From: Portulaca oleracea
Lineage: Eukaryota > Streptophyta > Magnoliopsida > Caryophyllales > Portulacaceae
Assembly: GCA_029582165.1 (NCBI GenBank)
Contig: CM055890.1
Location: 8,621,787 to 8,685,786 of the forward strand
Direction of reading: 5' to 3'
DNA length: 64,000 bases
Positions 1 through 10,093 of this stretch are shown piece after piece. The position numbers and the translations under genes were made by a program. The number at the start of each line of letters is the position of its first letter. The stretch's first letter is position 1. The notes under the pieces are model-generated. The model had not been told where the DNA came from and did no database searches. It worked only from the letters and a program-made list of their open reading frames with translations.

Positions 1-1187
1 ATTGTACTTGACGTGTACATTGGTAATGGTTGATGTCTCCCGCGACAATGTTGGATGTCCACTGCTGTTATGTTGAATGTTCACATCCATGTTGTTTTGA
101 TGTCCATAACTCATCAAACAATATAATCCAATATGTTAACAATGAAAATATTAAAACGAAGACATTTAATGAAGCATTGGGATTGTTTAAGCGTGGAACT
201 ATTGTATGTATAAAAAAAAGCGAGTAAGGCTGCTGCATAACGACGTGTATGGAAGGCTAGGAGTCACTATAGATGGCTACTGACTCACTGGGTGTAATGT
301 GTGTCCATAATGATAATGCATGATGTCCACATCCTATTGTATTGGTTGTCCATAGTGATAATACTTGATTTCCCTTGTTGTTATACTTGTTGACTATATT
401 GATAATACATGATGTTCACTGCTATTATTCTTAATGTTCCCTACTGTTGTGCTTGAGTGTATTGTATATTTGAGTGTATTGTATATCAATAATGTTAATA
501 CTGAATGATTCCTTGTTGTCATAATTTATGTCCATATTAATAATATTTGATGTCCACTGCTATGGTGCTTGCGTGTATTGTGTGCCAATAATGTTATTTG
601 TAATTTCCCTTCTTGTAATACTTAATGTCCCCTACAATTGTACTTGATGTCCATGTTGGTAATGCTTGATGCCCACTGCTGTTGTTTTTGAATGTCTAGT
701 TTGTATGATGTCACAATGCATTGTAATGATCTTTGAACCTAATGTTCTTGCAATTTATACTTGAAGTTCCCATAGACATAACTGGATGCCTACTTCATAT
801 AATTTAAAGACTAAGTATTAATGTGCATGGGTGTATTGTGAGTCAATAATGTTAATACTTGATGTCCTCTGTTGTTATACTTGATGTCCATGTTGATGAA
901 ATTTGATGTCCACTGCTGTAATTTTTTAATGTCCACAACCTAAAATGATGGATGCCCTCACTCTTGACAAATAAATAGAAATATATCAAGTGCACGCACA
1001 TGAGATGAGTGCCCACATGCCAATTAAATGAATAAAAATATATCAAGTACACGCCAATTAAATCCCCCACATGATTGGGTATAATGTATACGAAAAAACA
1101 TGTTATCCATAGTCCATACACGCATTGTCCTTTTTAGTAATACTTGATGTCCATAATCTAAACTGGATGCTCATCACTATTTACAAA
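1..1187. repeat. Degenerate tandem repeat region, short-unit type
   Basis: No gene is seen. Variants of TGATGTCCAC, usually preceded by AATACT or AATGCT and followed by TGCTGTT, recur about every 50-65 bp (for example near 31, 54, 322, 405, 548, 656, 861 and 905). The block is AT-rich and all reading frames are short. A second shared segment, reading CTAAAATGATGGATGCCCTC, lies near 942 and recurs near 2230, beyond the inserted element at 1197-2160, so both flanks were one repeat region before that insertion. I read it as a decayed minisatellite or the noncoding part of an old element. Confidence 0.55.
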
Positions 1188-1196
1188 TTAATAAAA

Positions 1197-1512
1197 GAAA
1201 AATTGCAAATGGTAGGCACCAACTATTGGGTATTCCAAGTGGTAGACACCTTTTTTACCTATTCCAAATGGTAGGCTTAACAGCAAAAATAATCCATTCC
1301 GTAGGCGTTGTCCCTAAACTGTCGTTAAGTAGCAAAAAAAGAAAAAATAAAATAAAATAAAAAAGTTAGAAGTAAACTCTCTGTGCTTGCTCAACCCCAA
1401 CTGCAGATGAATCTGTCGCCGGCTCCTCCATCGCTGGCGGTCGCATCCCCGGCCTGAATATGTCGCTGGCGGTCCCTTGCTGCAGACGAACGACGCAGAC
1501 GCATCATGCCCC
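1197..1512 (+). repeat. Left terminal inverted repeat of the MULE
   Basis: About 315 bp, closely matched to the reverse complement of 1847-2160, with scattered substitutions and small indels. The GC-rich inner third (1395-1512) contrasts with the AT-rich outer part. Confidence 0.88.
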
Positions 1513-1600
1513 GGACGAGGGACGCATACGGTTATCCTTCGTCGCTTTTTTCAGTTCGCATTCAGTAGCGCCGAATCCCTCGTTTTGCTTCTCAGATCGC

Positions 1601-1603
<3 letters not shown>

Positions 1604-1638
<35 letters not shown>
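1604..1638. repeat. (TC)n microsatellite inside the MULE
   Basis: An uninterrupted TC run of about 35 bp in the unique centre of the element. Such tracts are common in plant 5' UTRs, which fits the centre being captured from a gene. Confidence 0.9.
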
Positions 1639-1642
<4 letters not shown>

Positions 1643-1846
1643 GGTGTGTGTAGTATCGTGTGTTGATTCATTCACTCTCTAGGTTGATTTTTGGAATTTA
1701 GTATTTCATGGTGGATTGGATATGATTGCCTGATTTGGCTGTGATGTTCAGATCTCAGTCATTAATGGTGACTCTAGATCTTCTCTTTAACCTGCGAAAC
1801 AATTTCTACCTGGGAGCTTATCTAGCAGCTATTAACAATTTCTACC

Positions 1847-2160
1847 GGAGCATGATGCGTCTGCGTCGTTCGCCTGCAGCAAGCGACCGCCGGCAACAAA
1901 TTCAAGCCAAGGATGCGGCCGCCGACGATGAAGGAGCCGGTGACAGATTCATCTGCAGTTGGGGTTGAGCAGGCACAGAGAATTTCTTTCTAACTTCTTT
2001 TGTATTTTATTTTTTTCTTTTTTGCTACTTAACGACAATTTAGGGACAACGCCTACGGAATGGATTATTTTTGTTATTAAGCCTACCATTTGGAATAGGT
2101 AAAAAAGGTTTCTACCACTTGGAATACCCAATAATTAGTGCCTACCATTTGGAATTTCCC
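1847..2160 (-). repeat. Right terminal inverted repeat of the MULE
   Basis: Reverse complement of 1197-1512. It ends in GGAATTTCCC immediately before the 9 bp target duplication at 2161-2169. Confidence 0.88.
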
Positions 2161-2169
2161 TTAATAAAA

Positions 2170-3550
2170 CTACATGATGAATGCCCTGTCCACAGTCCAC
2201 ATGCATGATGTCCTGTTTGGTAATACTTAATGTCCACAGTCTAAAATGATGGATTCCCTCACTCTTCACAAATGAATAAAAATACATAATGTCCTCAGTC
2301 CACATGCGTGATATCCTTTGCGAAAGTACATGATGTCCACAGTAACTTGGATGCCCATGACACTTTAACTGTGCACTTTCATCATTTATATTGTAAACAT
2401 CAATGACATCAATGATATAAGTATGTGACAAACACATTATCTATAGACTTTCATAACTCACATTGTGAATATCAACAAGATTATTTGTGATCATCAACCG
2501 CTATATGAATGTGGCTAACTTTGGACGTTTCATCATTCATGTTGCGACGTGTCTTGCTGATTAGAATTCTAAGCCATCTGTATTGGCATCCCCGTAATAT
2601 TCTCCCATCAATGGGTCCGATTGCCCCCCGTCTACATCATATAATAGTCCCCACTGTTCGGTCTTCTACCGCTGCCTTGAACACACGAACACCTTCAACT
2701 CTAAGCCCTTACTATTTTTCGTGTGGCTAGAACTACGCACATTAAAGCCCACGACTCCAGCTTATCGTTCATATAAACAGTTCCCCTCTTCAATGTTGTC
2801 AAACTTCTTCCCTTCATCTGGTACCAATGATTGGTTGTCGCAAAATGGGGCGCACTCCGCATTATCATTCAGTTGGTAGAATATTAGTGGAACAGACGCC
2901 GACAACACTATAGGTGTACCCTCTTCGACCGTAACGTCGGGACATCACTACACAAATGGAAACACAAAAATATTAAATTTTATAAAGTACAATGTACATC
3001 AGTCACTTCAACACAAATAAAAGGATATTAAATACTATATGTGTGTGGTCAACATGTTTTAATTGTGGACTTGTCATCGTTTAAATTGTGAACACAATAT
3101 TATTCGTTAATCTTAATGACAAACTATTATATGATCTCTCTCTGTGTCATGTGTGTGTTTTAATACAAGTAACTGTGGACTTTCATCATTTACATCGTGG
3201 ACATCATGACCATTTGCTGTGGATATCAAACACTAATTATGTTTGAAGATCAACATGTTTAGCTATTGACTTTTCATAATTTATATTGTGAACATCACCA
3301 ACCTTTATCCGTGGATCTTAATGACACACTTTTCCCTTATGCCTCTTTATGTTACATGTGTGATGAACACATGTAAATGTGGACTTTCCTCAAATACTGA
3401 GTTGCGTACATCAATGACCTTATCAGTGGACATTAATGACTCACTGTTCTATCATCCCTCTATTTATATATGCATGTCATAACACATTTAAACTGTGGAC
3501 GTTCATCACTCACACTGTGAATATCAATCAGATTATCTGTGAGCATCGAA

Positions 3551-3553
<3 letters not shown>
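2170..3553. repeat. Degenerate satellite with a unit of about 110-116 bp
   Basis: No gene is seen. In the distal part the anchor TGTGGACTTTCATCATTT, or a variant, occurs with GTGGAC at 3064, 3175, 3265 (as ATTGAC), 3379 and 3495. The spacings are 111, 90, 114 and 116 bp. Each unit continues with a variant of ATTGTGAACATCAATGAC and then an ATGACACACT-like segment. More diverged copies lie near 2368, 2441 and 2519. The 2560-2960 stretch is less repetitive and remains unassigned. Confidence 0.6.

Positions 3554-3603
<50 letters not shown>
3554..3603. repeat. (TA)n microsatellite, 25 units
   Basis: A pure TA run that abuts the left end of the first MITE. Short open frames translating to alternating Tyr-Ile across it are artefacts. 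Confidence 0.95.
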
Positions 3604-3605
<2 letters not shown>

Positions 3606-4127
3606 AAAATTGGATTCTAATAATCCCTACTTTCACCAATTGGACAATGGTGGACCGTACTTTCACTTTGTATTCTGGTGGTCCAAAAAAAATAAAATTG
3701 GATTGTAGTGGGATATTTTCGAGAGAATCATAGATTTTGTGTTGCATTTGATTCAAAACTTAGTATAACACTTCACAATGATTTTTAATGAATTTACAGC
3801 ATCTCCCAATTTTTTTCATTTTTTTACTATTTTTACGATTTTTTCACTTTTATTATTTTTAAAAAATCATAATAATTATTCGGAGTCTCAAAAAAATAAT
3901 TTAAAAAATGTTTTAGAAACTACAATTCATTAACTTTCTAGGGGCAGGAACGAAAAAAATAAAAATAATATAGTGTAGGAATGAAAAAAATAAGAATAAT
4001 ATGGAGGTGGATTTGGTACCATTACAATCCAATTTTATTTTTTTTTTTTGGACCACTAGAATACAAAATCAAAGTACGGTCCACCATTGTCCAATTGGTG
4101 AAAGTAGGGATTATTAGAATCCAATTT

Positions 4128-4130
<3 letters not shown>
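3604..4130. mobile_element. MITE copy 1, bounded by (TA)n on both sides
   Basis: A 527 bp AT-rich element with no coding capacity. Its terminal inverted repeats are roughly 110 bp: 3604-3715 pairs with 4018-4130, starting GG(A/G)AAATTGGATTCTAATAATCCC. TA microsatellites lie exactly at both ends, so the target duplication cannot be separated from the TA tract. This layout recalls the Micron-type MITEs of rice, which sit inside (TA)n. That parallel is by architecture only; family assignment is open. Confidence 0.75.

Positions 4131-4184
<54 letters not shown>
4131..4184. repeat. (TA)n microsatellite, 27 units
   Basis: A pure TA run joining the right end of MITE copy 1 to the left end of MITE copy 2. 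Confidence 0.95.
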
Positions 4185-4187
<3 letters not shown>

Positions 4188-4717
4188 AAATTGGATTCTA
4201 ATAATCCCTACTTTTGCAAATTGGATGGCAATAATCCCTACTTTAAATTTGTATTCTGGTGGTCCAAAAAAAATTAAAATTGTATTGCAGTGGGACATAA
4301 TTAAGAGTATACCCTGAATATTATAGATTTTGTGTTGCATTTGATTCAAAACTTTGTATAACACTTTACCAAGATTTTTATTGAATTTACAACACTACTC
4401 CCAATTTTTTTGAATTTTTTTTCTATTTTTTATGATATTTTCAATTTTATTCTTTTTAAAAAAAATCATAATAATTGCTCGGAATCTCAAAAAAAATAAT
4501 TTAAAAAATGTTTTAGCAACTACACTTTATTACCTATCTGGGGGCAGGAATGAAAAAAATAAAAACAATATGGGGTAGGCATGAAAAAAATAAAAAGAAT
4601 GTAGTGATGGATTTGGTATCACTAAAATACAATTTTATTTTTTTTTTGAACCACCAGAATACAAATTAAAAGTAGGGATTATTGCCATCCAATTTGCAAA
4701 AGTATGGATTATTAGAA
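4185..4717. mobile_element. MITE copy 2, right end truncated
   Basis: Same family as 3604-4130. It begins GGGAAATTGGATTCTAATAATC, shares the central GGGGCAGGAATGAAAAAAAT-like block, and carries the inverted terminal region at about 4610-4717. The right end stops inside the terminal repeat (after ATTAGAA at 4717), where LINE-like sequence begins. Its subterminal sequence differs from copy 1: a TTGCAAATTGGATGGCAATAATC segment replaces the CAATTGGACAATGG segment. The two copies are therefore diverged relatives rather than a simple duplication. Confidence 0.7.
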
Positions 4718-5475
4718 AGCCGAGTTTGCAATCTTCTGGGAAAAACAAATCTAAGGATGGTGGTTTTGTGGGGAGCTCAAGTCAATCAGAGGTTTTTACT
4801 CTGGCTCTGATGTAATAGGTTGCTTCTCAACAGATGGGTGGGGATGCTTGCTCTTGCTTCTTCATCAAAATATGAGGAATCAGACTCTATTGTTGTTGAA
4901 TTGGAGAAGACTTTGAAGAATACCCAGAAATCTGATTTGAAGGGACCGATGAAGCTAACCTACATCCCTCCAGTGAAGATCAATTAAGTGATCTGAATCG
5001 GAGGTACTGGAGTATTTCTGGTTTAAGCAAGATAGGAAGTCTAATCGGGGAACCCTTGGAGGCTGATTTATATACTCAGGAGAAAACGATGATGAAATTT
5101 GCACGTATTCTGATTAACATTGATATTCAGAGTACTTTTCCAGAATCAGTCTGCCTTATTGATGAGGATGGGTTTGTCTATGTATAAAAAGTTGATTATG
5201 AATGGAAACCTATCAAATGTGGAGAATGTAATATGTTTGGACACTCTAGTGACCACTGCAAGAGAAAGGAGAAGCAGAAATGGGTCCAAAAAGGTCCTGG
5301 AGGTTTGAAAGAAGTTACTGTTACTGCAAGGGTGCCTAAAAGGGTGATCAATGAATCTTCAACTACTCTAGTTGTTGGTTCTCTTTCAGTTTCTTTAGAT
5401 CCTATTTTAGAGTTGGATATGGATGAGACTGAGAGATATGATCCTTGCACTCTACAAACTAAGGGTATAGGATAG
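4718..5475 (+). pseudogene. LINE ORF1 remnant (DUF4283 region and zinc knuckle)
   Basis: The nucleic-acid-binding ORF1 protein of a plant LINE, broken by stops and frameshifts. The recognisable part is about 5100-5300. A segment reading FARILINIDI is followed by CGECNMFGHSSDHC, which fits the CX2CX4HX4C zinc knuckle exactly. A lysine-rich tail follows. The upstream part (4718-5090) is in several frames with stop codons. Normally this protein coats LINE RNA in the ribonucleoprotein. Here it cannot be made intact. Confidence 0.75.
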
Positions 5476-5482
5476 CTTTTTA

Positions 5483-8400
5483 GTGTGGAATGTTAGGGAG
5501 TATTTCCGGTTTAAGCAAGATAGATCCTATTTCTTGTTGCAGAATAAATTTTCTTTGGTTGGTCTTGTGGAAACAAAAGTTTCATTGCGAAATTGTGAAG
5601 AGGTAAAACAAAATATTAGAAGTCAATGGGAGTTAATTACCAATGCTACGGTGAACATGAGAAGCCGAATTTGGGTGTTATGGAAAAGCTTTGAAGTCTC
5701 TGTATCTTGCACTATTCTTCACAGATAGTTGGTGCACTGCAAGGTCTCCTATGGTAACTCTTCAATCTATATTTCTTTCATTTATGGAGATAATGATATT
5801 GTGGAAAGAAATATTTTATGGTCTTTACTTGATGATATTGCTCTTAATTGTTCTGGCCGATGGATATTAGCAGGAGACTTTAACCATTTATAGAATTTGA
5901 TGATAGAATTGGAGGTTTAGAAGTCTCTGCTGAGGAAATAGTCGACTTCCAGGATTTTTTAAGGAATAACCAAATTATGGAAGTTAAGAGAATGGGATTA
6001 AGATATAACTTGCATAACAGACATATTTCATCTTGTATTGATAGAGTTCTCATCAATAAAGATGGCATTCAATTATTTGATAATTGTTTCTATAAAGTAT
6101 TACCAGCTGGAATATCTTATCACTCTCCACTTCAAGACATATTGAAGGGAAAGTATTGTGCTGGTAAGGGGAGATTTAAATTTTGCAATATGTGGGTTAT
6201 GAATGAGAACTTTCTTCCTATTATTCAGGAACATTTGAACAAGAGTTATCAAGGATCACCTATGTTCATTCTCTGTCAAAAGTTGAAGAATCTGAAAAAA
6301 CCTCTTTATGAGTTGCATAGATCTCAGTATGGTAAGATTTTTGCTAAATCTCAGCAGGATTACAGTATTTTAACAGACATTCAGTTTCGTATGTTTCAGA
6401 ATCCTAGTGAGGAAGATTTATATGAATTGGAGATGGAGGCAAAAAAGATTTATGCTCATTCCCTTGCAGCTGCCACGAAGTTACTCAAACAATGCACTAA
6501 GGCAGATTGGCTAAAGAAGGGTGATTCCAATTCAGCAGTTTTCTATGCTAGCTGAAATCTCATCAATACAAGAGTAAACTTCTGGGATAACAAGACCATT
6601 CTGGAAATCTTTTACAATCTGATGAGGAAATTGGAGGTTTCTTAGCTGAGCATTTTGAGAGCTTTTTCAACAAACAATAATGTATCGGTTAGGTGCGATG
6701 GTCTACTAGTATGCATGGAAAGATCTTATCTCAGGATCAAGCATCCCTCCTACTTGCTCCAGTGACTGATAAGGAGATTCATGATATTATATTCTCAATG
6801 GAAAGTAAGCTTAGTCCGGGACCTAATGGTTTCAATGCAACCTTTTTCAAGAAAGCTTGGAACATTGTTGGTTCGAATGTTATTAAAGTTGTGAAGAAAT
6901 TTTTTGATCTGGCTTTCTCTTGAAGGAAGTAAATACTACGCTTATTTCAATGATTCCAAAAGTGAGTCATCCAGAGAAAGTGGGTGGTCTGAGACCCATA
7001 TATTGCTGTAATACTGTGTATAAGGTAATCACCAAGATCCTATGTTTGCGTTTGAAATCTGTACTCTCTGATTTGGTGAGTGATGAGCAAGCTGCATTTA
7101 TTTCGGAAAGATATGTCTTGCATAATGTCCTTATTGCACAAGACCTGGTCCGGTTTTATAATATAAAGGGAGTGAAGCCTAGCTACCTTATTAAAGTTGA
7201 TATCCAGAAATCATATGATACTATTGATTGGTCTTTTTTGGAAAATTTATTATTGGCCCTTAATTTCCCTCATAAATTTGTTGAATGGATAATGAGTTGT
7301 GTATCGAGTGCTTCTTTTTCTATCTCTTTCAATGGAGGAACCTTTGGTTATTTTCGAAGCGGACGAGGGTTGAGACAAGGAGATCCCATTTCTCATCTTC
7401 TTTTTGTTCTCATTAGACTATTTGGAAAGAGCAATTAAGGAGGCGACAGTGGCAAAAGACTTCAAGTTCCATCAATTCTGTAAGCCACTGTCTCTTGCTC
7501 ATCTTTGTTTTGCAAATGATTTGTTGCTTTTTTGTAATGGTGATTTGGGAAGTATTGAAATATTGTTATCTGCCCTTTTCCATTTCTCGAACTGTTCTGG
7601 TTTAAGACCAATTAAGCACAAGTTAGACATGACAATTGCTGGTTTGGATGAGCAAAGTATCCAATTGATTCTGGATAGGACAAACTTCAGAAGAGGGACA
7701 ATTCCTTTCAGGTATTTGGGGGTTCCAGTTAAACCCTCTAGGCCGAACAGGCACGATTGTGCTCTTTTGATTGACAAAATGTCTAAGCGCTTGGAGAGTT
7801 GGGCTGTGAAGAAATTATCATATGCTGGGAGAGCTCAACTGGTTAATAGCATATTGATGTCTCTTCATACATACTGGACATAGAACTTCATATTACCTTC
7901 TAGTGTTATTGAAGAAATCACTAAGCTATGTTGGATTTTTCTTTGGGGTGGTAGATCTAACATATCTCCTACAATTTCATGGTCTTATTACTGTTTATCC
8001 AAAAAAGAAGGCGGATTAATTTGGGAGATGCACATTCATGGACAAAGCAGCGTTGGGCAAACTTGTATGGCAAGTGATGATGGAAAATGAGTCTTTATGG
8101 GTCAAATGGATTCATCATTTATATCTCAAATGTCAAGACATCTGGAAGTGTGAAGTAAAACAAAATGTAAGTTGGTATTGGAAAAGATTGCTGAAAATCA
8201 GAGATGATCTTGAACCGGTGTTTAAGAATCTTATGGAGAACAACAACCAATACCGCATCTTTATCGGGTATGATTCACTGAAAACTCATAAAGAATGTGT
8301 GTCCTGGCATTCTTTAGTTTGGCATAAGTGGAACATTCCTAAATTTACTTTTACCTTCGGGATGTTAATGAATAAGCGGTTGGCTACTCAAGATAGACTC

Positions 8401-8733
8401 CATATATACAACCTTCCTTGGGTGAATCGTTGCTTTCTTTGTTGCAAAGATTGGGAGTCTAACGATCATCTTTTCTTTGATTGTTCATACACTTCTCATA
8501 TTGCGGCTACAGTCCTCTCTTCTTTCTCTTTTCATGGTATCAATCTAATCTTTTGGAAGGAAGTATTATTGGATGAGAACTGTTTACAACGTCGCAAGAA
8601 AGCTTTGATCTTCTCTGGATTGGTTTATCATTTATGGCATGTGAGAAATCTTCGTATGCATCAAAACAAGTTGAGAGAGGATTTGATTTTGATTCAGATT
8701 ATCTGTAATGATATTAAACGTTGTCTAGCTTAG
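5483..8733 (+). pseudogene. LINE ORF2 remnant (endonuclease, RT, zf-RVT)
   Basis: The order is: endonuclease N-terminus from 5483 (WNVR, then VGLVETKV), middle endonuclease 5720-6100 in broken frames, linker 5977-6555, RT 6693-7883 and zf-RVT 8038-8733. RT landmarks are SPGPNGF, LRPI, AAFI, KVDIQKSYD and RQGDPISH. The catalytic box reads FANDLLLF at 7509-7532 instead of FADD, so one of the paired aspartates is asparagine. At least four frame changes separate the pieces (near 5710, 6560, 6920 and 7430). The zf-RVT cysteines and histidine appear as CFLCC...DHLFFDC. This domain order defines L1-clade plant LINEs. Confidence 0.85.
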
Positions 8734-8822
8734 CTAGCTTTTTTGGTTTTGTTGTACCGGGTTCTTTCCCCAGTCTCATTGTAATTGGCTTTGTTTTGGA
8801 ATAATAATCAATTATTCCAACA

Positions 8823-8826
8823 AATA

Positions 8827-8865
<39 letters not shown>

Positions 8866-9051
8866 ACACCCTAATTTCATTCTGGAAAACCCTCGCCAAC
8901 CCCCAACCATTATCATGCAAATTAATTCAGTATACATAAATCAATGTCTGGGGACAATGATCATATAACATCCCAATTTCATACTGGGAAAACCACCCCA
9001 AAAACCCAACCTTTTGAACATCCTCTACATAATGAATTCGTATATTCATTA

Positions 9052-9148
<97 letters not shown>

Positions 9149-9243
9149 CACCCTAATTTCATTCGAAAACCTCACTAACTGAACCATTATCATGCAAATT
9201 AATTAAGTATACATAAATCAATGTCTGTGGACAACGATCATAT
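8823..9243. repeat. TA/CA microsatellites with a duplicated ~100 bp segment
   Basis: No gene is seen. (TA)n then (CA)n runs at 8827-8865, and (TG)n then (TA)n at 9052-9147. The segment after each run is shared: 8866-8968 and 9147-9243 both begin ACACCCTAATTTCATTC and contain CATTATCATGCAAATTAATT and ATACATAAATCAATGTCTG. The pair looks like a direct duplication of a unit of about 280 bp. A third, shorter match (CCCAATTTCATACTGGGAAAACC) lies near 8971. Confidence 0.75.
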
Positions 9244-10093
9244 TGTTAGGTTTTAGGTTATCTATTTCCTAAACAGATACAGATTAATTGGCGGAATATT
9301 TATAGCGGTTATAAAAAAATTAATCAAAACAACTGCAGAGGCTTTAGTAATTATACATGATCGCTAATTCCGGCTGAAGAAGAGGTTGACCTTCCAGATT
9401 CCAACGCTGAAACCCTCTACTGAAAAGTCCACGCAGCACTCTGGGAACCCGATTGCTAGATCGAGACGAATATCAATCTAAGATGTATGTGAGACTGTTT
9501 CGGGAAACAGATAATGTTTCCTGAAACAAGAACTGCAAACTAAAAGAGAGAGGAACTCAGGAAATCACCCTAGTATCCCTCTAAGAGTCTTAGGCAGTTG
9601 GTGTGGAATAATCTCTCCTAGAGACCCCTTTATATAGTGTTTAGAAAACCTAGGGAGATGGTTCAAAACCCTAAAGGGCCGACTTAACGCAACGGCGCAC
9701 TTCTTAGGCCCAACACGGTCTGTGTTGAAACAACACGGTCCGTGTTGGACTCCAGAAGGTCCATTAACTCAGCCCATGAACACCACAGACCGTGGAGTCC
9801 CAACACGGACCGTGTTGGGTCAACACGGTCCATGTTGAATCCAATTCGGTCCTTGTTGGGCTAATTTCTCACAGAAATCAGTTTCCAACTTTTCTAAACG
9901 TAATACAATATCACTTAGGTTACATACATTGTTCCAAGTTATTGACTTGTATGACCCAGTAGGACCAAATAATATAGTTGTAATTAAACATATTTAATTA
10001 CTAATTATAGAGGTCTCTATCAAGATATATAATTACTATATTACTTTGGTTTAATCTCCATGTATATCGAACATTGTTGGGACATTCCCAACA
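9244..10093 (-). repeat. LTR of the decayed copia element (850 bp)
   Basis: Bounded by TGTTAGG at 9244 and CCCAACA at 10093. On the minus strand it opens with the inverted-repeat head TGTTGGGA...TCCCAACA (10075-10093). A minus-strand TATA box (CTATATAAAG) lies at about 9628-9638, which fits a minus-strand promoter. The adjacent internal sequence at 10094-10110 is polypurine on the minus strand (GACAAGTAAGAGA), as expected for a PPT. A cluster of 17 bp palindromes lies at 9711-9858. Confidence 0.75.

Larger units (their letters stand above)
1197..2160. mobile_element. Non-autonomous Mutator-like element (MULE) with long TIRs
   Basis: A complete 964 bp element. Its ends are long inverted repeats: 1197-1512 pairs with 1847-2160, including matching stretches around the CAAATGGTAGGCAC termini and the GACGCAGACGCATCATGC inner ends. 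It is flanked by a perfect 9 bp direct repeat TTAATAAAA at 1188-1196 and 2161-2169, the target-site duplication length typical of Mutator-like elements. The 334 bp centre (1513-1846) holds a (TC)n tract and then sequence resembling a 5' UTR exon and intron start, but no transposase. It inserted into a copy of the surrounding tandem repeat. The TIRs are still closely matched, so the insertion looks fairly recent. Confidence 0.9.
4718..8822 (+). mobile_element. L1-type LINE, decayed
   Basis: A plus-strand non-LTR retrotransposon in the usual plant L1 order: ORF1 with a zinc knuckle, then ORF2 with endonuclease, reverse transcriptase and a zf-RVT domain. The 5' end directly abuts the truncated MITE. 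The 3' UTR runs from 8734 to about 8822, ending next to a TA/CA microsatellite with no clear poly(A). There is no RNase H domain after zf-RVT, unlike the LINE at 30586-36725. Numerous frameshifts and stops make it inactive. Confidence 0.85.

Noticed and set aside
31..1121. A CRISPR-like array, because of regularly recurring TGATGTCCAC words
   Set aside because: The words are degenerate, spacing varies, the intervening segments are also repeated, and the genome is eukaryotic.
3436..4364. Open frames coding Tyr-Ile repeats across the TA tracts, on both strands
   Set aside because: They are produced by (TA)n lacking stops in some frames. There is no codon structure and they overlap MITE ends.
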